A stretch of 10,463 nucleotides of DNA. Origin: an uncultured Clostridia bacterium (GTDB taxonomy: Bacteria; Bacillota; Clostridia; Oscillospirales; CAG-272). This document shows positions 1 to 8,293 of the stretch, piece by piece. Position 1 is the first letter of the stretch. The number at the start of each line of letters is the position of its first letter. The stretch is taken from assembly GCA_904502015.1 (NCBI GenBank), contig CAJGEA010000053.1:1-10463 (forward strand), written 5' to 3'. Under the pieces are notes generated by a model, which saw only the letters and a program-made list of their open reading frames with translations, made no database searches and was not told the DNA's origin. The translations under genes and the position numbers were made by a program.

Positions 1-198
1 GGAACGGGGCACTGTTCCATCGTGACATCCCCCTCAGGCAAGATGGCCATGGTATATCACGTTCATCATTCTCCCGAGTGGGCCTTTTTTAGACACGTCG
101 CGATCGACCCCATACGATTCGTCAAAACCGACAGCGGATACATCCTCGAGGCGCACTGCCCGACCACGTCCAACCGCCCGATAGAACTTTTGAAGTGA
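1..198 (+). CDS. Glycoside hydrolase family 43-like protein, C-terminal fragment
   Basis: Frame 1 is open from the left edge to a TGA at 196-198, giving 65 residues without an in-window start, so this is the 3' end of a longer gene. The peptide begins GTGHCSIVTSPSGK, continues MAMVYHVHHSPEW and ends with RHVAIDPIRF before a short tail. This pattern of G-x-GH-x-S, then S-P-x-GK, a VYHxH strand and a final D-x-x-x-F strand is what the last propeller blade of GH43 (arabinanase/xylosidase clan) enzymes looks like; in that family the His of the GH motif lies near the active site and often helps hold a metal ion. Substrate cannot be judged from the fragment. It converges on the GH123-like lipoprotein gene, which suggests a neighbourhood for glycan breakdown. 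Family assignment is from memory of the motif, not a search; a different five-bladed-propeller hydrolase is the main alternative. Confidence 0.72.
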   Translation, partial: GTGHCSIVTSPSGKMAMVYHVHHSPEWAFFRHVAIDPIRFVKTDSGYILEAHCPTTSNRPIELLK

Positions 199-276
199 TC
201 GGTTGCCGCGCAGAATCGTGATATGACATAGAACAACGATGGCAAAACATCTGCCACGCAACGCAAAAACACCAAG

Positions 277-304
277 AAGTCCCCACCCGCGCGGGTGGGG
301 ACTT
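277..304. terminator. Perfect 28-bp palindrome between convergent genes, probable bidirectional terminator
   Basis: Positions 277-290 are the exact reverse complement of 291-304 (AAGTCCCCACCCGC and its complement), a GC-rich stem that would close on a small loop. It lies 78 bp after the GH43-like stop and 26 bp after the lipoprotein stop. On the minus strand it is followed by CTTGGTGTTTTTG, on the plus strand by CCTTTATATT. Neither U-tract is ideal, but the position between two converging genes favours termination in both directions. Confidence 0.7.
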
Positions 305-330
305 CCTTTATATTCCGAGGGATGGACTCA

Positions 331-2733
331 TTACCCCATCGACTCCGCGACCTTCTCCAGCAGCATCACGCGGACGGCCTTGAGGTAGTCGTCGTCGCTG
401 GTGTAGGTCACTACATCGGTGGTCACCATAGCCACCATCTCGTCAGCGGCCTCGGCACCCACCAGCTCCTCCAGCATGGTCAGAAGCTGGTAATCCTGAA
501 TACCCATGCGAACGTTCTCCAGGCGGTGCGAGGAGATGGGCTCGTAGAGGCCGAGCTGTGCGCCGCTATACAGCAGAACGCCGTCACCGTGGGAGGTGGC
601 GCCGATCAGAGGGGTCAGATCGTTCATAGGATCGGCCGTCCAGTACGCGGCCTCCCAGTAGAGGAAACCGGTAGAGTCGGTCATCTTGCACTGCCAGATG
701 GACACCACGGGCTCGGTGCCGTCACCCAGCGCCAGCCAGTTGGCATACGGCTGACCGGGTTCCCAGCAAACGTAGAGCCACGTCTCGTGACCCTCCTCGG
801 CCAGCGCGGCCATGCGCTCGGCAAAGGTGCCGTACTTCTCGTCCTGCGCCGAGGTGGTCATGTTCTGGGTGCCCGCGATAATGGACTTGTCGCGGGGGGT
901 GAACGCAAAGGGCTTGGTACACCAGATCTTGAGGTATTCCTTCATGAATTCGATCTGATCCTGCTCGCCCAGATTGAGGTTGGTAAAGAAGGGGGATATC
1001 TGACGGTAGCCCGGGAAGGTCTCGGACAAACGGTTGCCCGTAGCCGCCAGGCTGTTCAAGAGATCCATATTGGTGGGCTCGTCAACGTAGTAGAAGTAGC
1101 CTTTTTTCATCCAGCTTTCGTTTTGGCTCAGAATGCTGTACGCCTCGGCCTCGTTATCGCTGATCTTGTTGATGACGAAGGTGTTGACGCGGGGGTTGCT
1201 CAAATACTCGGCCACGCGGTCATCGGTCAGATTATAGGGCAGACGGTAGGCACACAGGCGGTTCTCCAGCAGGAAATCGTAGTAGATCTTGTAGAGATCC
1301 CAGTACTCCACGTCGGTCATGCCGTAATTCTGGTAGGAGGACGCCACGTACCAGTCGCCCAGGCCGACCGAAGTGCGCAGAGCGGTCTCGTCGGACAGCG
1401 AGAAATCGTAAACGTAGGTGTAGACGCTCGCGGTCTTGATGATCTTGCCGCTGTCGGCATCGGTGACGGTCAGGGTGGCGGTGTAGAGGCCCGCGGGCTC
1501 GTCGGTGTCGGCCCAGACCTTGATGACAAAGGCCTGCGACTCACCGCCCTTGACCGCAACGGGGCCGTCAATGGGAGGCAGCGCATCGGGCACCATCGCG
1601 CCGTTGATGTTAACGTAATGCTCGCGCAGAACCTTGGTTTGCAGGGTGTTGCCGCCGGCGTTCGTAAAATCGGTCAGGGAAACGGTGAAATTGCGGTCTG
1701 CCTCGGGAGCGAGGAAGAACTGGCAATTCTCAATGCTGTTGCCCGCCATGTGAATGACGTAGGTATTCGCATCCTTGACGGTCACATCGGTTTGGTAGAG
1801 CTTCTCGGTCATGTGGTCGAACCACAGCTTGACCGAAGCGTCCTCGTCGGGCGCGGTCTGCTTTTCGTAGTTGACGCCCTCCACGGTGGGCTCTCTCAGA
1901 TCCGAGCCCTCGCCCGGCTTGGAAAGATCGACGTTCATCTCACCGTACGCCTCCTTGGCCGTTTTATAGAAATCAATGGCGTAGATATACACCGACTCCC
2001 CCTCCCCGCCGGGCGCGGTGAGGAAGTCCAGACGGAAGCCGTTGACGTCTCCCGTCCAATCGGCGCTGGACAGATCGAAAATGATCTTCTGCCAGCCGTC
2101 GTTGCCCGCGTTAAAGGCGGCGGTGGTCTGGTATCCCGCGGTGGGGCCCTGAACCGAGCCCGCGAAGTAGAACAGCTCAAAGGTCTCGGAGGTGCAGTTC
2201 TCGGGACGGATGGTCATGACGACGTACTTGTACTCGTCGGCGCTGACGGCATCCAGCTTCAGCCCCTTCATGTAGGTTGCGTAGTTGAAGGTAACGTAGG
2301 GATCAAGGGCGCGCCGCGCGGTGGTCAGCTTCAGAACCGAGCCGTAGGTCGGATCCATCTCAATGGAGAAGCTACACTGGTTCGCATTCGTGAGAACCGA
2401 GCTGAGTCTGGGGCGCGTGGACTCGAAAAAGGTCACGTGCGCTCCGTCGGTGGGCTCGTTGATGCGGGTGGCGGGATCCTCGGTGGTGGCTTCCTCGGTG
2501 GTCACTTCGGTGGTCACTTCGGTGGTCTCCTCGGTCGTTGCCTCCTCGGTTGTTTCCTCGGCGGCGTCCTCCGTGCCCTCGGTATCGGTCGCGGGCTCGG
2601 TGGTCTGCGTGGTGTCCGATGGCAGCTTCTCGTCAGGAACTAATTTGGTGCAAGCAACGAGCATCAGCGTCAAGATGGTCACCAACACTAGAATCACGGA
2701 GATCAAATTGGTTTTTCGTGTCGAATGTTTCAT
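331..2733 (-). CDS. Secreted lipoprotein with GH123-like / DUF4091 catalytic region
   Basis: This is an 800-residue predicted extracellular lipoprotein. Residues 1-28 form a lipoprotein signal: KHSTRK, a hydrophobic run and a lipobox LVAC with Cys28. A Thr/Glu/Ala-rich spacer follows (about 40-90), then two beta-rich regions (about 95-260 and 300-450) and a C-terminal barrel-like region (about 455-800). That last part has YYVDEP with the Asp551-Glu552 pair, and later GDGVLLYSG and ISSHRLENVRMGIQDYQLL, typical of DUF4091/GH123. In characterised GH123 beta-N-acetylgalactosaminidases the Asp-Glu pair is catalytic; substrate here is unknown. I chose ATG 2731-2733 because AAGGAG lies six bases upstream and the promoter's start point is near 2761; the frame stays open upstream to a TTG at 2796, but that lies in the -35 box. 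The gene is monocistronic, between the prfC terminator and a convergent hydrolase. Lipoprotein status is firm, GH123 function moderate. Confidence 0.85.
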   Translation of the reverse strand: MKHSTRKTNLISVILVLVTILTLMLVACTKLVPDEKLPSDTTQTTEPATDTEGTEDAAEETTEEATTEETTEVTTEVTTEEATTEDPATRINEPTDGAHVTFFESTRPRLSSVLTNANQCSFSIEMDPTYGSVLKLTTARRALDPYVTFNYATYMKGLKLDAVSADEYKYVVMTIRPENCTSETFELFYFAGSVQGPTAGYQTTAAFNAGNDGWQKIIFDLSSADWTGDVNGFRLDFLTAPGGEGESVYIYAIDFYKTAKEAYGEMNVDLSKPGEGSDLREPTVEGVNYEKQTAPDEDASVKLWFDHMTEKLYQTDVTVKDANTYVIHMAGNSIENCQFFLAPEADRNFTVSLTDFTNAGGNTLQTKVLREHYVNINGAMVPDALPPIDGPVAVKGGESQAFVIKVWADTDEPAGLYTATLTVTDADSGKIIKTASVYTYVYDFSLSDETALRTSVGLGDWYVASSYQNYGMTDVEYWDLYKIYYDFLLENRLCAYRLPYNLTDDRVAEYLSNPRVNTFVINKISDNEAEAYSILSQNESWMKKGYFYYVDEPTNMDLLNSLAATGNRLSETFPGYRQISPFFTNLNLGEQDQIEFMKEYLKIWCTKPFAFTPRDKSIIAGTQNMTTSAQDEKYGTFAERMAALAEEGHETWLYVCWEPGQPYANWLALGDGTEPVVSIWQCKMTDSTGFLYWEAAYWTADPMNDLTPLIGATSHGDGVLLYSGAQLGLYEPISSHRLENVRMGIQDYQLLTMLEELVGAEAADEMVAMVTTDVVTYTSDDDYLKAVRVMLLEKVAESMG
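2478..2560 (-). repeat. Short tandem repeats encoding the Thr/Glu linker
   Basis: The plus strand shows serial copies of CCTCGGTGGT and CACTTCGGTGGT (clearest at 2496-2532), encoding TTEE/TTEV units in the lipoprotein spacer. Unit lengths are multiples of three, so slippage would change linker length without breaking the frame. Such spacers hold a catalytic domain away from the lipid anchor and cell wall. Confidence 0.7.
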
Positions 2734-2767
2734 GTGCATCTCCTTTTCGAGGATTTGGATATACCTT

Positions 2768-2796
2768 ATTATACCACACGGTCTGCTCACCGTCAA
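2768..2796 (-). promoter_or_regulatory. Sigma-A-type promoter of the lipoprotein gene
   Basis: On the minus strand TTGACG (2791-2796) and TATAAT (2768-2773) are separated by exactly 17 bp. Predicted transcription start is near 2761, giving a leader of about 28 nt that contains the AAGGAG site. It begins only about 30 bp after the prfC stem-loop. Confidence 0.88.
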
Positions 2797-2827
2797 GGAT
2801 AAACGGTAAAATCACTCCTAAAAATCG

Positions 2828-2864
2828 AAATTGCCCGCCACGCCTTTGGCGCAACGGGCAATTT
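2828..2864 (-). terminator. Rho-independent terminator of prfC
   Basis: The arms AAATTGCCCG (2828-2837) and CGGGCAATTT (2855-2864) are perfect complements. An inner CGCC/GGCG stem with a TTT loop lies between them. On the minus strand the hairpin starts seven bases after the prfC stop and is followed by the U-rich run CGATTTTTAG. Confidence 0.85.
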
Positions 2865-2870
2865 TCTGTA

Positions 2871-4475
2871 TCAGTCCACGTTCTGATGGAACTCGGACAG
2901 TCTCAGCCCCGGGTTCTTATCCAGCGCCCAGGTGATCTCGTAGTCACCCACGAACACAAGGAGATTGCGTCCGCGCACGTCCTGCACCCAGCGGGTGGAC
3001 TGCATGAGCTTGAGATCGGCGGGGTTCAGCTCGGAGGGGTCGTTGTCGATATAGCGAATATACTGGTGGGGCATATCCCGCTTGTGGTACTTGACACCGT
3101 ACTCAGAGTCCATGCGGAACTGGAGCACGTCGTACTGAAGCACGCCGACCACGCCGACCACCACGCGCTCCATACCCGTGCCGGGCTCAAAGAAGATCTG
3201 AATGGCACCCTCCTGCGCAATCTGGGTCATGCCCTTGGCGAATTGCTTGCGCTTCATAGAATCGATCTGCTCAATGACGGCGAAATGCTCGGGCGCAAAG
3301 GTGGGGATACCCGCGTAGCGGATCTTAGCCCCCTTCTTGCAAATGGTATCGCCAATGGAGAAGATGCCGGGATCGAACACGCCGATGATGTCGCCCGCGT
3401 AGGCGGTATCTACGATCTCGCGCTCCTGCGCCATCATCTGCTGGGGCTGGGAGAGCTTGACGGGACGGCCTGCCTGCACGTGGAAATACTCCTCGCCGCG
3501 CTCGAACTTACCCGAGCAGATACGCATGAAGGCGATACGGTCGCGGTGGGCCTTGTTCATGTTGGCCTGAATCTTAAAGACGAACGCCGAGAACGCCTCG
3601 TCAAAGGGCTGGATCTCGTCCTCGCCGCTCATGTGGGACAGCGGCACGGTGGTCATTTGCAGGAAGCGCTCCAGGAACGCCTCCACGCCGAAGTTATTGA
3701 GCGCCGAGCCGAAGAACACGGGAGAGAGCTTACCGCGGCGGATCTTGTCCAGGTCAAAGTCGGCGCTCGCGCCGTCCAAGAGCTCGATCTGCTCGACCAG
3801 AGCCTCGCGGGCGTACTCACCGATGAGGGAATCCATCTTCTCGGTGTCCTCGATGGCGCACTCAATGCCCTCGATGCGCTTGCGGCCGCTGTGGAACTCG
3901 TCAAACGCGAGGATGGCGCGGCGGTCGCGCTCGTACACGCCCTTAAAGCCTACGCCGCAGCCGATGGGCCAGTTGACGGGGTAGGTCTCAATGCCGAACT
4001 CCTTTTCCAGCTCGTCCAGCAGGTCAAAGGGGTCGCGCGCCTCGCGGTCGAGCTTATTGATAAAGGTGAAAATGGGGATATTCCGCATAGCGCAGACCTT
4101 GAAGAGCTTGCGGGTCTGGGGCTCGATACCCTTCGCGGCGTCGATGACCATGACCGCGCTGTCCGCCGCCATGAGGGTACGGTAGGTATCCTCCGAGAAG
4201 TCCTGGTGACCGGGGGTATCCAGAATGTTGATGCAGAAGCCGTCGTACTCGAACTGCATGACCGAGGACGTGACCGAAATACCGCGCTTTTTCTCGATCT
4301 CCATCCAGTCGGATGTGGCGTGGCGATCGGAGGACTTGCCCTTGACCGCGCCCGCCGACTGGATCGCGCCTCCGTACAGAAGGAACTTCTCGGTCAGGGT
4401 GGTCTTACCTGCGTCGGGGTGAGAGATGATCGCAAACGTCCTGCGTCTCTCGATCTCTTGCTTCATATCTGCCAT
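2871..4475 (-). CDS. prfC: Peptide chain release factor 3 (RF3), translational GTPase
   Basis: A 534-residue GTPase close to the usual RF3 length (529 in E. coli). RF3 acts in the cytoplasm and recycles RF1/RF2 from the ribosome after peptide release. The G domain is complete: P-loop SHPDAGKTT at 18-26, switch I RGISVTSS at 64-71, DTPGHQD at 86-92 and NKLDR at 140-144. The early stretch GKSSDRHATSDWMEIEKKRG is typical of RF3 and separates it from EF-G and TypA/LepA. The middle and C-terminal parts read as the RF3 domain II and C-terminal domain. Start ATG 4473-4475 has GAGG about 11 bases upstream; an internal ATG three codons in lacks a site. The gene has its own consensus promoter and a terminator directly after the stop, so it is a single-gene unit. 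No TTA, CTA or TCA codon is used. Confidence 0.97.
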   Translation of the reverse strand: MADMKQEIERRRTFAIISHPDAGKTTLTEKFLLYGGAIQSAGAVKGKSSDRHATSDWMEIEKKRGISVTSSVMQFEYDGFCINILDTPGHQDFSEDTYRTLMAADSAVMVIDAAKGIEPQTRKLFKVCAMRNIPIFTFINKLDREARDPFDLLDELEKEFGIETYPVNWPIGCGVGFKGVYERDRRAILAFDEFHSGRKRIEGIECAIEDTEKMDSLIGEYAREALVEQIELLDGASADFDLDKIRRGKLSPVFFGSALNNFGVEAFLERFLQMTTVPLSHMSGEDEIQPFDEAFSAFVFKIQANMNKAHRDRIAFMRICSGKFERGEEYFHVQAGRPVKLSQPQQMMAQEREIVDTAYAGDIIGVFDPGIFSIGDTICKKGAKIRYAGIPTFAPEHFAVIEQIDSMKRKQFAKGMTQIAQEGAIQIFFEPGTGMERVVVGVVGVLQYDVLQFRMDSEYGVKYHKRDMPHQYIRYIDNDPSELNPADLKLMQSTRWVQDVRGRNLLVFVGDYEITWALDKNPGLRLSEFHQNVD

Positions 4476-4522
4476 TGTATCGTGATCCTCATTTCTTGGG
4501 GAATTTTTTTCATAACCATATT

Positions 4523-4551
4523 ATTATAGCCGAATTTGGAGATCGTGTCAA
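4523..4551 (-). promoter_or_regulatory. Consensus sigma-A promoter of prfC
   Basis: On the minus strand TTGACA (4546-4551) and TATAAT (4523-4528) are both exact consensus with a 17-bp spacer. Start of transcription is predicted near 4516, giving a leader of about 40 nt. It lies directly downstream of the dnaE terminator. Confidence 0.92.
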
Positions 4552-4571
4552 TACGTAGCAGATATTTTTGT

Positions 4572-4603
4572 AAAAAACCCTGCCGCCCGAGGGCGGCAGG
4601 GTT
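4572..4603 (-). terminator. Strong rho-independent terminator of dnaE
   Basis: ACCCTGCCGCCC and its exact complement GGGCGGCAGGGT form a stem of at least 12 bp around a CGAG-like tetraloop; the pairing extends to 4576-4588 with 4591-4603. On the minus strand it begins eight bases past the dnaE stop and runs into TTTTTTACAAAAA. It separates dnaE from the prfC promoter. Confidence 0.95.
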
Positions 4604-4610
4604 CAAAAAA

Positions 4611-7600
4611 TCATTTCACCACCACGTTTTCCTTGCCGAGCAGGGCTTCCAGCCGCGTCTGCACGAAGGGTGTCAGGCGGAGTCTGACAGCGTAGGGGGC
4701 GTACTTCCCTTCCCGCTCGCTGAAAAAGGTCACGCTGACCGTTCCCTCGTTGAAAATATCCACGAGGTTCTTGGCCTTTTGGTAGACCTCACCCTCCAAG
4801 TCGGGGACACGGAGGTAGATCTTGGTGGGCGCGGAAACGGGCTGTGTCGGCACGGATTTTACAGGCGTCTGCACCGTGGGAACATCATCATAGGGGTTAT
4901 ATCCGTAGCTTCCCTGCCCTGCGGTGGGCTTACTCGTCACGGGCTTTGGCGGTGTAGGCTTGGGGGATGTGGCTTGCGCCTTGGGCTGGGAGAAGTGGTC
5001 GTTATCCACCAGCAAGCCCAACGTAGACACAAGGATCTTGGGGGATTCCTCGTCCCGCGCCGACACGTTGCCCTCAACGAACAGGGCGTTGTCCTGGCGG
5101 ATCATGTCGCCGTCCCGCGCATACACCTTGGGGAAGGCCAGACACTCGATCGCGCCGCCCGCGTCCTCCAGCGTGAAGAACGCCATGCGCTCGTCGTTCT
5201 TGGTCATCTTGACCGTCACCGATGTGACGATGCCTGCCAGCTTGACCTTGGTTCGGTCGGACAGAAGGCAGGCGACCGACTCGCCGTCCTCCGAGCCCTC
5301 GGTGGGGATGATCTCGGAGATGAGGCGGGGGTCAAGGGCCTTGACGCAAAGGCAATAATCGTCGAGAAGCTGTCCCGAGAAGAACATACCCGACACCTCG
5401 CGCTCCAGCATGAGCCGCTCACGCAGAGAGTAAGGGGGCACGTCGGGGTAGAGCGCCTTGGGGGCGCTGACCGTATCGGATGCACCGTCCATCATGGAGA
5501 ACATATCCATCTGCCCCGCGAGGTTGGCGCGGCTCTTGGCGGCGCGGGTGTCGATCATATCCTCGTAAACTGCGAGGAGCTGGGCGCGATGCTGGGGCAG
5601 GCTGTCAAACGCGCCCGCCTTGATGAGCGCCTCCACCTGCCGCTTGCCCATATCATGACCCGACAGGCGGTCAAGGAAGTCCTCGAACGAGGCGAACGGC
5701 CCACGCTCGCGCTCCTGCAGGATGCCGCGCAGGAAGGCCTCGCCTACGTTCTTGAGGGCGAGCAGACCGTAGCGGATACTGCCACCGCGTCCCACGCCCG
5801 ATGCGTGGAAATCCATGCGGCTCTCGTTGATGTCGGGGGGAAGCACGCGAATGCCGTATTTCGCGCACTCGGCGGTGTATTCCGCCATCTTGGCTTGATT
5901 GCCCAGCACACTGGTGAGCAGGGCGGCGAAGTACGCGCCCGTGTGGTGCGCCTTGAGGTAGGCGGTGCGGTAGGAGATCAGGGCGTAGGCGGCGGCGTGG
6001 GATTTATTAAAGGCGTAGTTGGCGAAGCTACCCATGTCATCGAACAGCGCGGTGGCGTCCTCCACGGTCATGCCGCGGCGGGTCGCGCCCTCAATGAAGC
6101 TCTCACGCTCGGCCTCCAGCACCGCCGCCTTCTTCTTGGACATGGCGCGGCGCACGATGTCGGCGTGGCCGTAGGTGTAGCCCGCGAGGAGGCGGAAGAT
6201 GCTCATGACCTGCTCCTGATACACCGTCACGCCGTAGGTTTCGGACAGGATGGGCTCAAGGAGCGGCGAGGGGTAGGAGATGAGCGAGGGGTTCTGACGG
6301 CAGGCGATATAGGTGGGGATCGCCTCCATCGGTCCGGGACGGTACAGGGCAATCGCCGCCTCCACGTCCTCGATGCAGGAGGGCTTCAGATTCGTGAGCA
6401 TCTGGCGCATACCGCCCGATTCCAGCTGGAACACGCCCGATGTCATGCCCTTGCCGATCAGCTCGTAGGTCGCGGCATCGTCCAGCGGCACGCGGTCGAG
6501 GCGGAAGTCGGGATGCTTCTCCCTCACCTGCATCTCAGCATCGTGCATGATGGTAAGGTAGCGCAGACCGAGAAAATCGAATTTCAAAACGCCCAACCGC
6601 GCGACGGTATCCATATCGTACTGGGTCACGACCGTGCCGTTACATACCGCGAGCGGCACGAACTCCGACACGGGACGGTCGGTGATGACGATACCCGCGG
6701 CGTGGATGGATGCGTTACGGGGCATACCCTCCAGCGCGGCGGCGGTGTCCACCAGCTTCCTTACCTGCTCCGAGCCCTCGTAGAGCGCCTTGAGGTCGGG
6801 CAGGCGCAGAGCCTCGGCAATGGTGATGCCCAGCTCCTGCGGCACGGCGCGCGCCACCACGTCCACGTCGGCGTAGCTCATGCCCATCGCGCGGCCCGAG
6901 TCGCGGATGGCGGCGCGGGCGGCGAGGGTACCGAAGGTGATGATCTGGGACACGTGATCCCGTCCGTACCGCTCGGCGACATAGGCGATGACCTCGTCGC
7001 GGCGGCTGTAACAGAAGTCCACGTCAATATCGGGCATACTGACGCGCTCGGGGTTGAGGAATCGTTCAAAGAGCAGGCCAAAGGCGATGGAATCCACCTC
7101 GGTGATACCGATGCAGTATGCCACGAGGCTGCCCGCACCCGAGCCACGTCCCGGGCCTACGGGAATGTCGCGACTCTTCGCGAAGTTGACGTAGTCCTGC
7201 ACGATGAGGAAGTAGTCGTCGTACCCCATGCGCGAGATGACCGACAGCTCGTAGTACAGCCGCTCGCGGTAGGCCGCCTCACTGCGGTCGGGGCAGCTCT
7301 CGTCAAAGACGATGTCCCCTGCCTCCACGCGGCGGCGGAGTCCCGCCTCGGTCAGCTCGGCAAGATACGTCCCCGCATCCAGCCCGTTGGGGCAAGGGAA
7401 TTTCGGCAGGTGGCAGGCGTCGAAATCGAACTCCACGTTGCATCGCTCGGCGATGCGGACGGTATTGGCAATGGCATCGGGGTACTGACCGAACAGCACG
7501 GTCATCTCCCCCGTGTCCTTGTAGTAGAACTCGTCGGTGGGAAAGCCCACCTTGCCCTCCTCGTCCACGGTCGAGCCCGTCTGAATGCAGGTGAGCACCT

Positions 7601-8261
7601 TCTGCACGTAGGCATCCTTACGGCGCAGGTAGTGGCAATCGTTGGTCGCCACGAGGGGAAGCCCCAGCTCGCGCGACAGGCGCAGAAGCGCGGGCAGGAT
7701 CTGCCGCTCCTCAACGAGTCCGTGGTTCTGGATCTCAATATAGAAGTTACCCTCGCCGAAAATGTCGGAGAGCGTCCGAGCCATAAACGTGGCACCGTCA
7801 TAGTCGCCCGCGCTGAGCTTGCGGGGAATGTCACCCGACAGACAGGCCGACAGGGCAATCAGACCGCCGTGATACTTGCGGAGCAGCTCCAGATCCACGC
7901 GGGGACGGCCGTAAAATCCCTCGGTGAATCCGAGGGATACCAGCGTCATGAGGTTGCGGTAGCCCTCCATGTTCTCGCAAAGAAGAACCAGATGGCTGTA
8001 TGCCCCCTCACGCCCCTGCATACCCTGCTTGACGAAGCGAGAGCCGGGCGCAACGTAGACCTCGCACCCGATGATGGGCTTGATCCCCGCCCGACGGCAC
8101 ACCTGATCGAACTCGATCGCACCGTAAAGCACACCGTGATCGGTGAGCGCCACGGCATCATGCCCGCATTCCTTGACACGGTCGGCGAGATCACGCAGGC
8201 GGCATGCGCCGTCCAGCAGGCTGTATTCACTGTGCAGATGCAAATGAACGAAATTTCCCAT
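4611..8261 (-). CDS. dnaE: DNA polymerase III alpha subunit (DnaE)
   Basis: A 1216-residue C-family replicative polymerase that extends primers at the replication fork. The N-terminus is a PHP domain with HLHLHSEYSLLDG at 6-18 and TDHGVLYG soon after. The palm contains GPGRGSGAGS and PDIDVDF with catalytic Asp411 and Asp413; the third Asp is Asp562 in KFDFLGL (E. coli 401, 403, 555). LIKAGAFDSL near 880 marks the helix-hairpin-helix region. QMDMF at 917-921 matches the internal sliding-clamp motif of E. coli (QADMF). An OB fold lies at about 1005-1085, followed by a Pro/Lys/Thr-rich linker (about 1089-1140) and a 75-residue tail domain. There is no exonuclease insertion, so this is DnaE rather than PolC; Clostridia usually carry both. 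ATG 8259-8261 has AAAGGGAA nine bases upstream. The gene lies 32 bp behind a small gene and shares its promoter. Confidence 0.98.
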   Translation of the reverse strand: MGNFVHLHLHSEYSLLDGACRLRDLADRVKECGHDAVALTDHGVLYGAIEFDQVCRRAGIKPIIGCEVYVAPGSRFVKQGMQGREGAYSHLVLLCENMEGYRNLMTLVSLGFTEGFYGRPRVDLELLRKYHGGLIALSACLSGDIPRKLSAGDYDGATFMARTLSDIFGEGNFYIEIQNHGLVEERQILPALLRLSRELGLPLVATNDCHYLRRKDAYVQKVLTCIQTGSTVDEEGKVGFPTDEFYYKDTGEMTVLFGQYPDAIANTVRIAERCNVEFDFDACHLPKFPCPNGLDAGTYLAELTEAGLRRRVEAGDIVFDESCPDRSEAAYRERLYYELSVISRMGYDDYFLIVQDYVNFAKSRDIPVGPGRGSGAGSLVAYCIGITEVDSIAFGLLFERFLNPERVSMPDIDVDFCYSRRDEVIAYVAERYGRDHVSQIITFGTLAARAAIRDSGRAMGMSYADVDVVARAVPQELGITIAEALRLPDLKALYEGSEQVRKLVDTAAALEGMPRNASIHAAGIVITDRPVSEFVPLAVCNGTVVTQYDMDTVARLGVLKFDFLGLRYLTIMHDAEMQVREKHPDFRLDRVPLDDAATYELIGKGMTSGVFQLESGGMRQMLTNLKPSCIEDVEAAIALYRPGPMEAIPTYIACRQNPSLISYPSPLLEPILSETYGVTVYQEQVMSIFRLLAGYTYGHADIVRRAMSKKKAAVLEAERESFIEGATRRGMTVEDATALFDDMGSFANYAFNKSHAAAYALISYRTAYLKAHHTGAYFAALLTSVLGNQAKMAEYTAECAKYGIRVLPPDINESRMDFHASGVGRGGSIRYGLLALKNVGEAFLRGILQERERGPFASFEDFLDRLSGHDMGKRQVEALIKAGAFDSLPQHRAQLLAVYEDMIDTRAAKSRANLAGQMDMFSMMDGASDTVSAPKALYPDVPPYSLRERLMLEREVSGMFFSGQLLDDYCLCVKALDPRLISEIIPTEGSEDGESVACLLSDRTKVKLAGIVTSVTVKMTKNDERMAFFTLEDAGGAIECLAFPKVYARDGDMIRQDNALFVEGNVSARDEESPKILVSTLGLLVDNDHFSQPKAQATSPKPTPPKPVTSKPTAGQGSYGYNPYDDVPTVQTPVKSVPTQPVSAPTKIYLRVPDLEGEVYQKAKNLVDIFNEGTVSVTFFSEREGKYAPYAVRLRLTPFVQTRLEALLGKENVVVK

Positions 8262-8293
8262 ACGTCAGTTCCCTTTTACATCAAGTAATTTTG

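Noticed and set aside
34..275. Minus-strand small frames at 34-261 and 66-275
   Set aside because: They lie opposite the GH43-like tail, whose plus-strand translation carries family motifs; the minus frames have none.
2733..2796. Lipoprotein start at the upstream TTG (2796)
   Set aside because: That codon overlaps the -35 box and lies upstream of the predicted transcription start; ATG 2733 has a strong ribosome site.
295..4529. Two long plus-strand open frames (295-2643 and 2538-4529) opposite the lipoprotein and prfC
   Set aside because: These have the same codon-aligned shadow cause. The first starts within the terminator palindrome and neither has a promoter or recognisable domains.
4536..8288. 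Plus-strand open frame of 1,250 codons opposite dnaE
   Set aside because: It is codon-aligned with dnaE and exists because dnaE avoids TTA, CTA and TCA. Its His/Gly/Val/Leu-rich translation shows no family, and dnaE motifs are complete on the other strand.
8262..8293. Separate dnaE promoter with TTGACA in the gap before dnaE
   Set aside because: A TTGACA-like hexamer is present on the minus strand but no -10 box follows at a workable distance.
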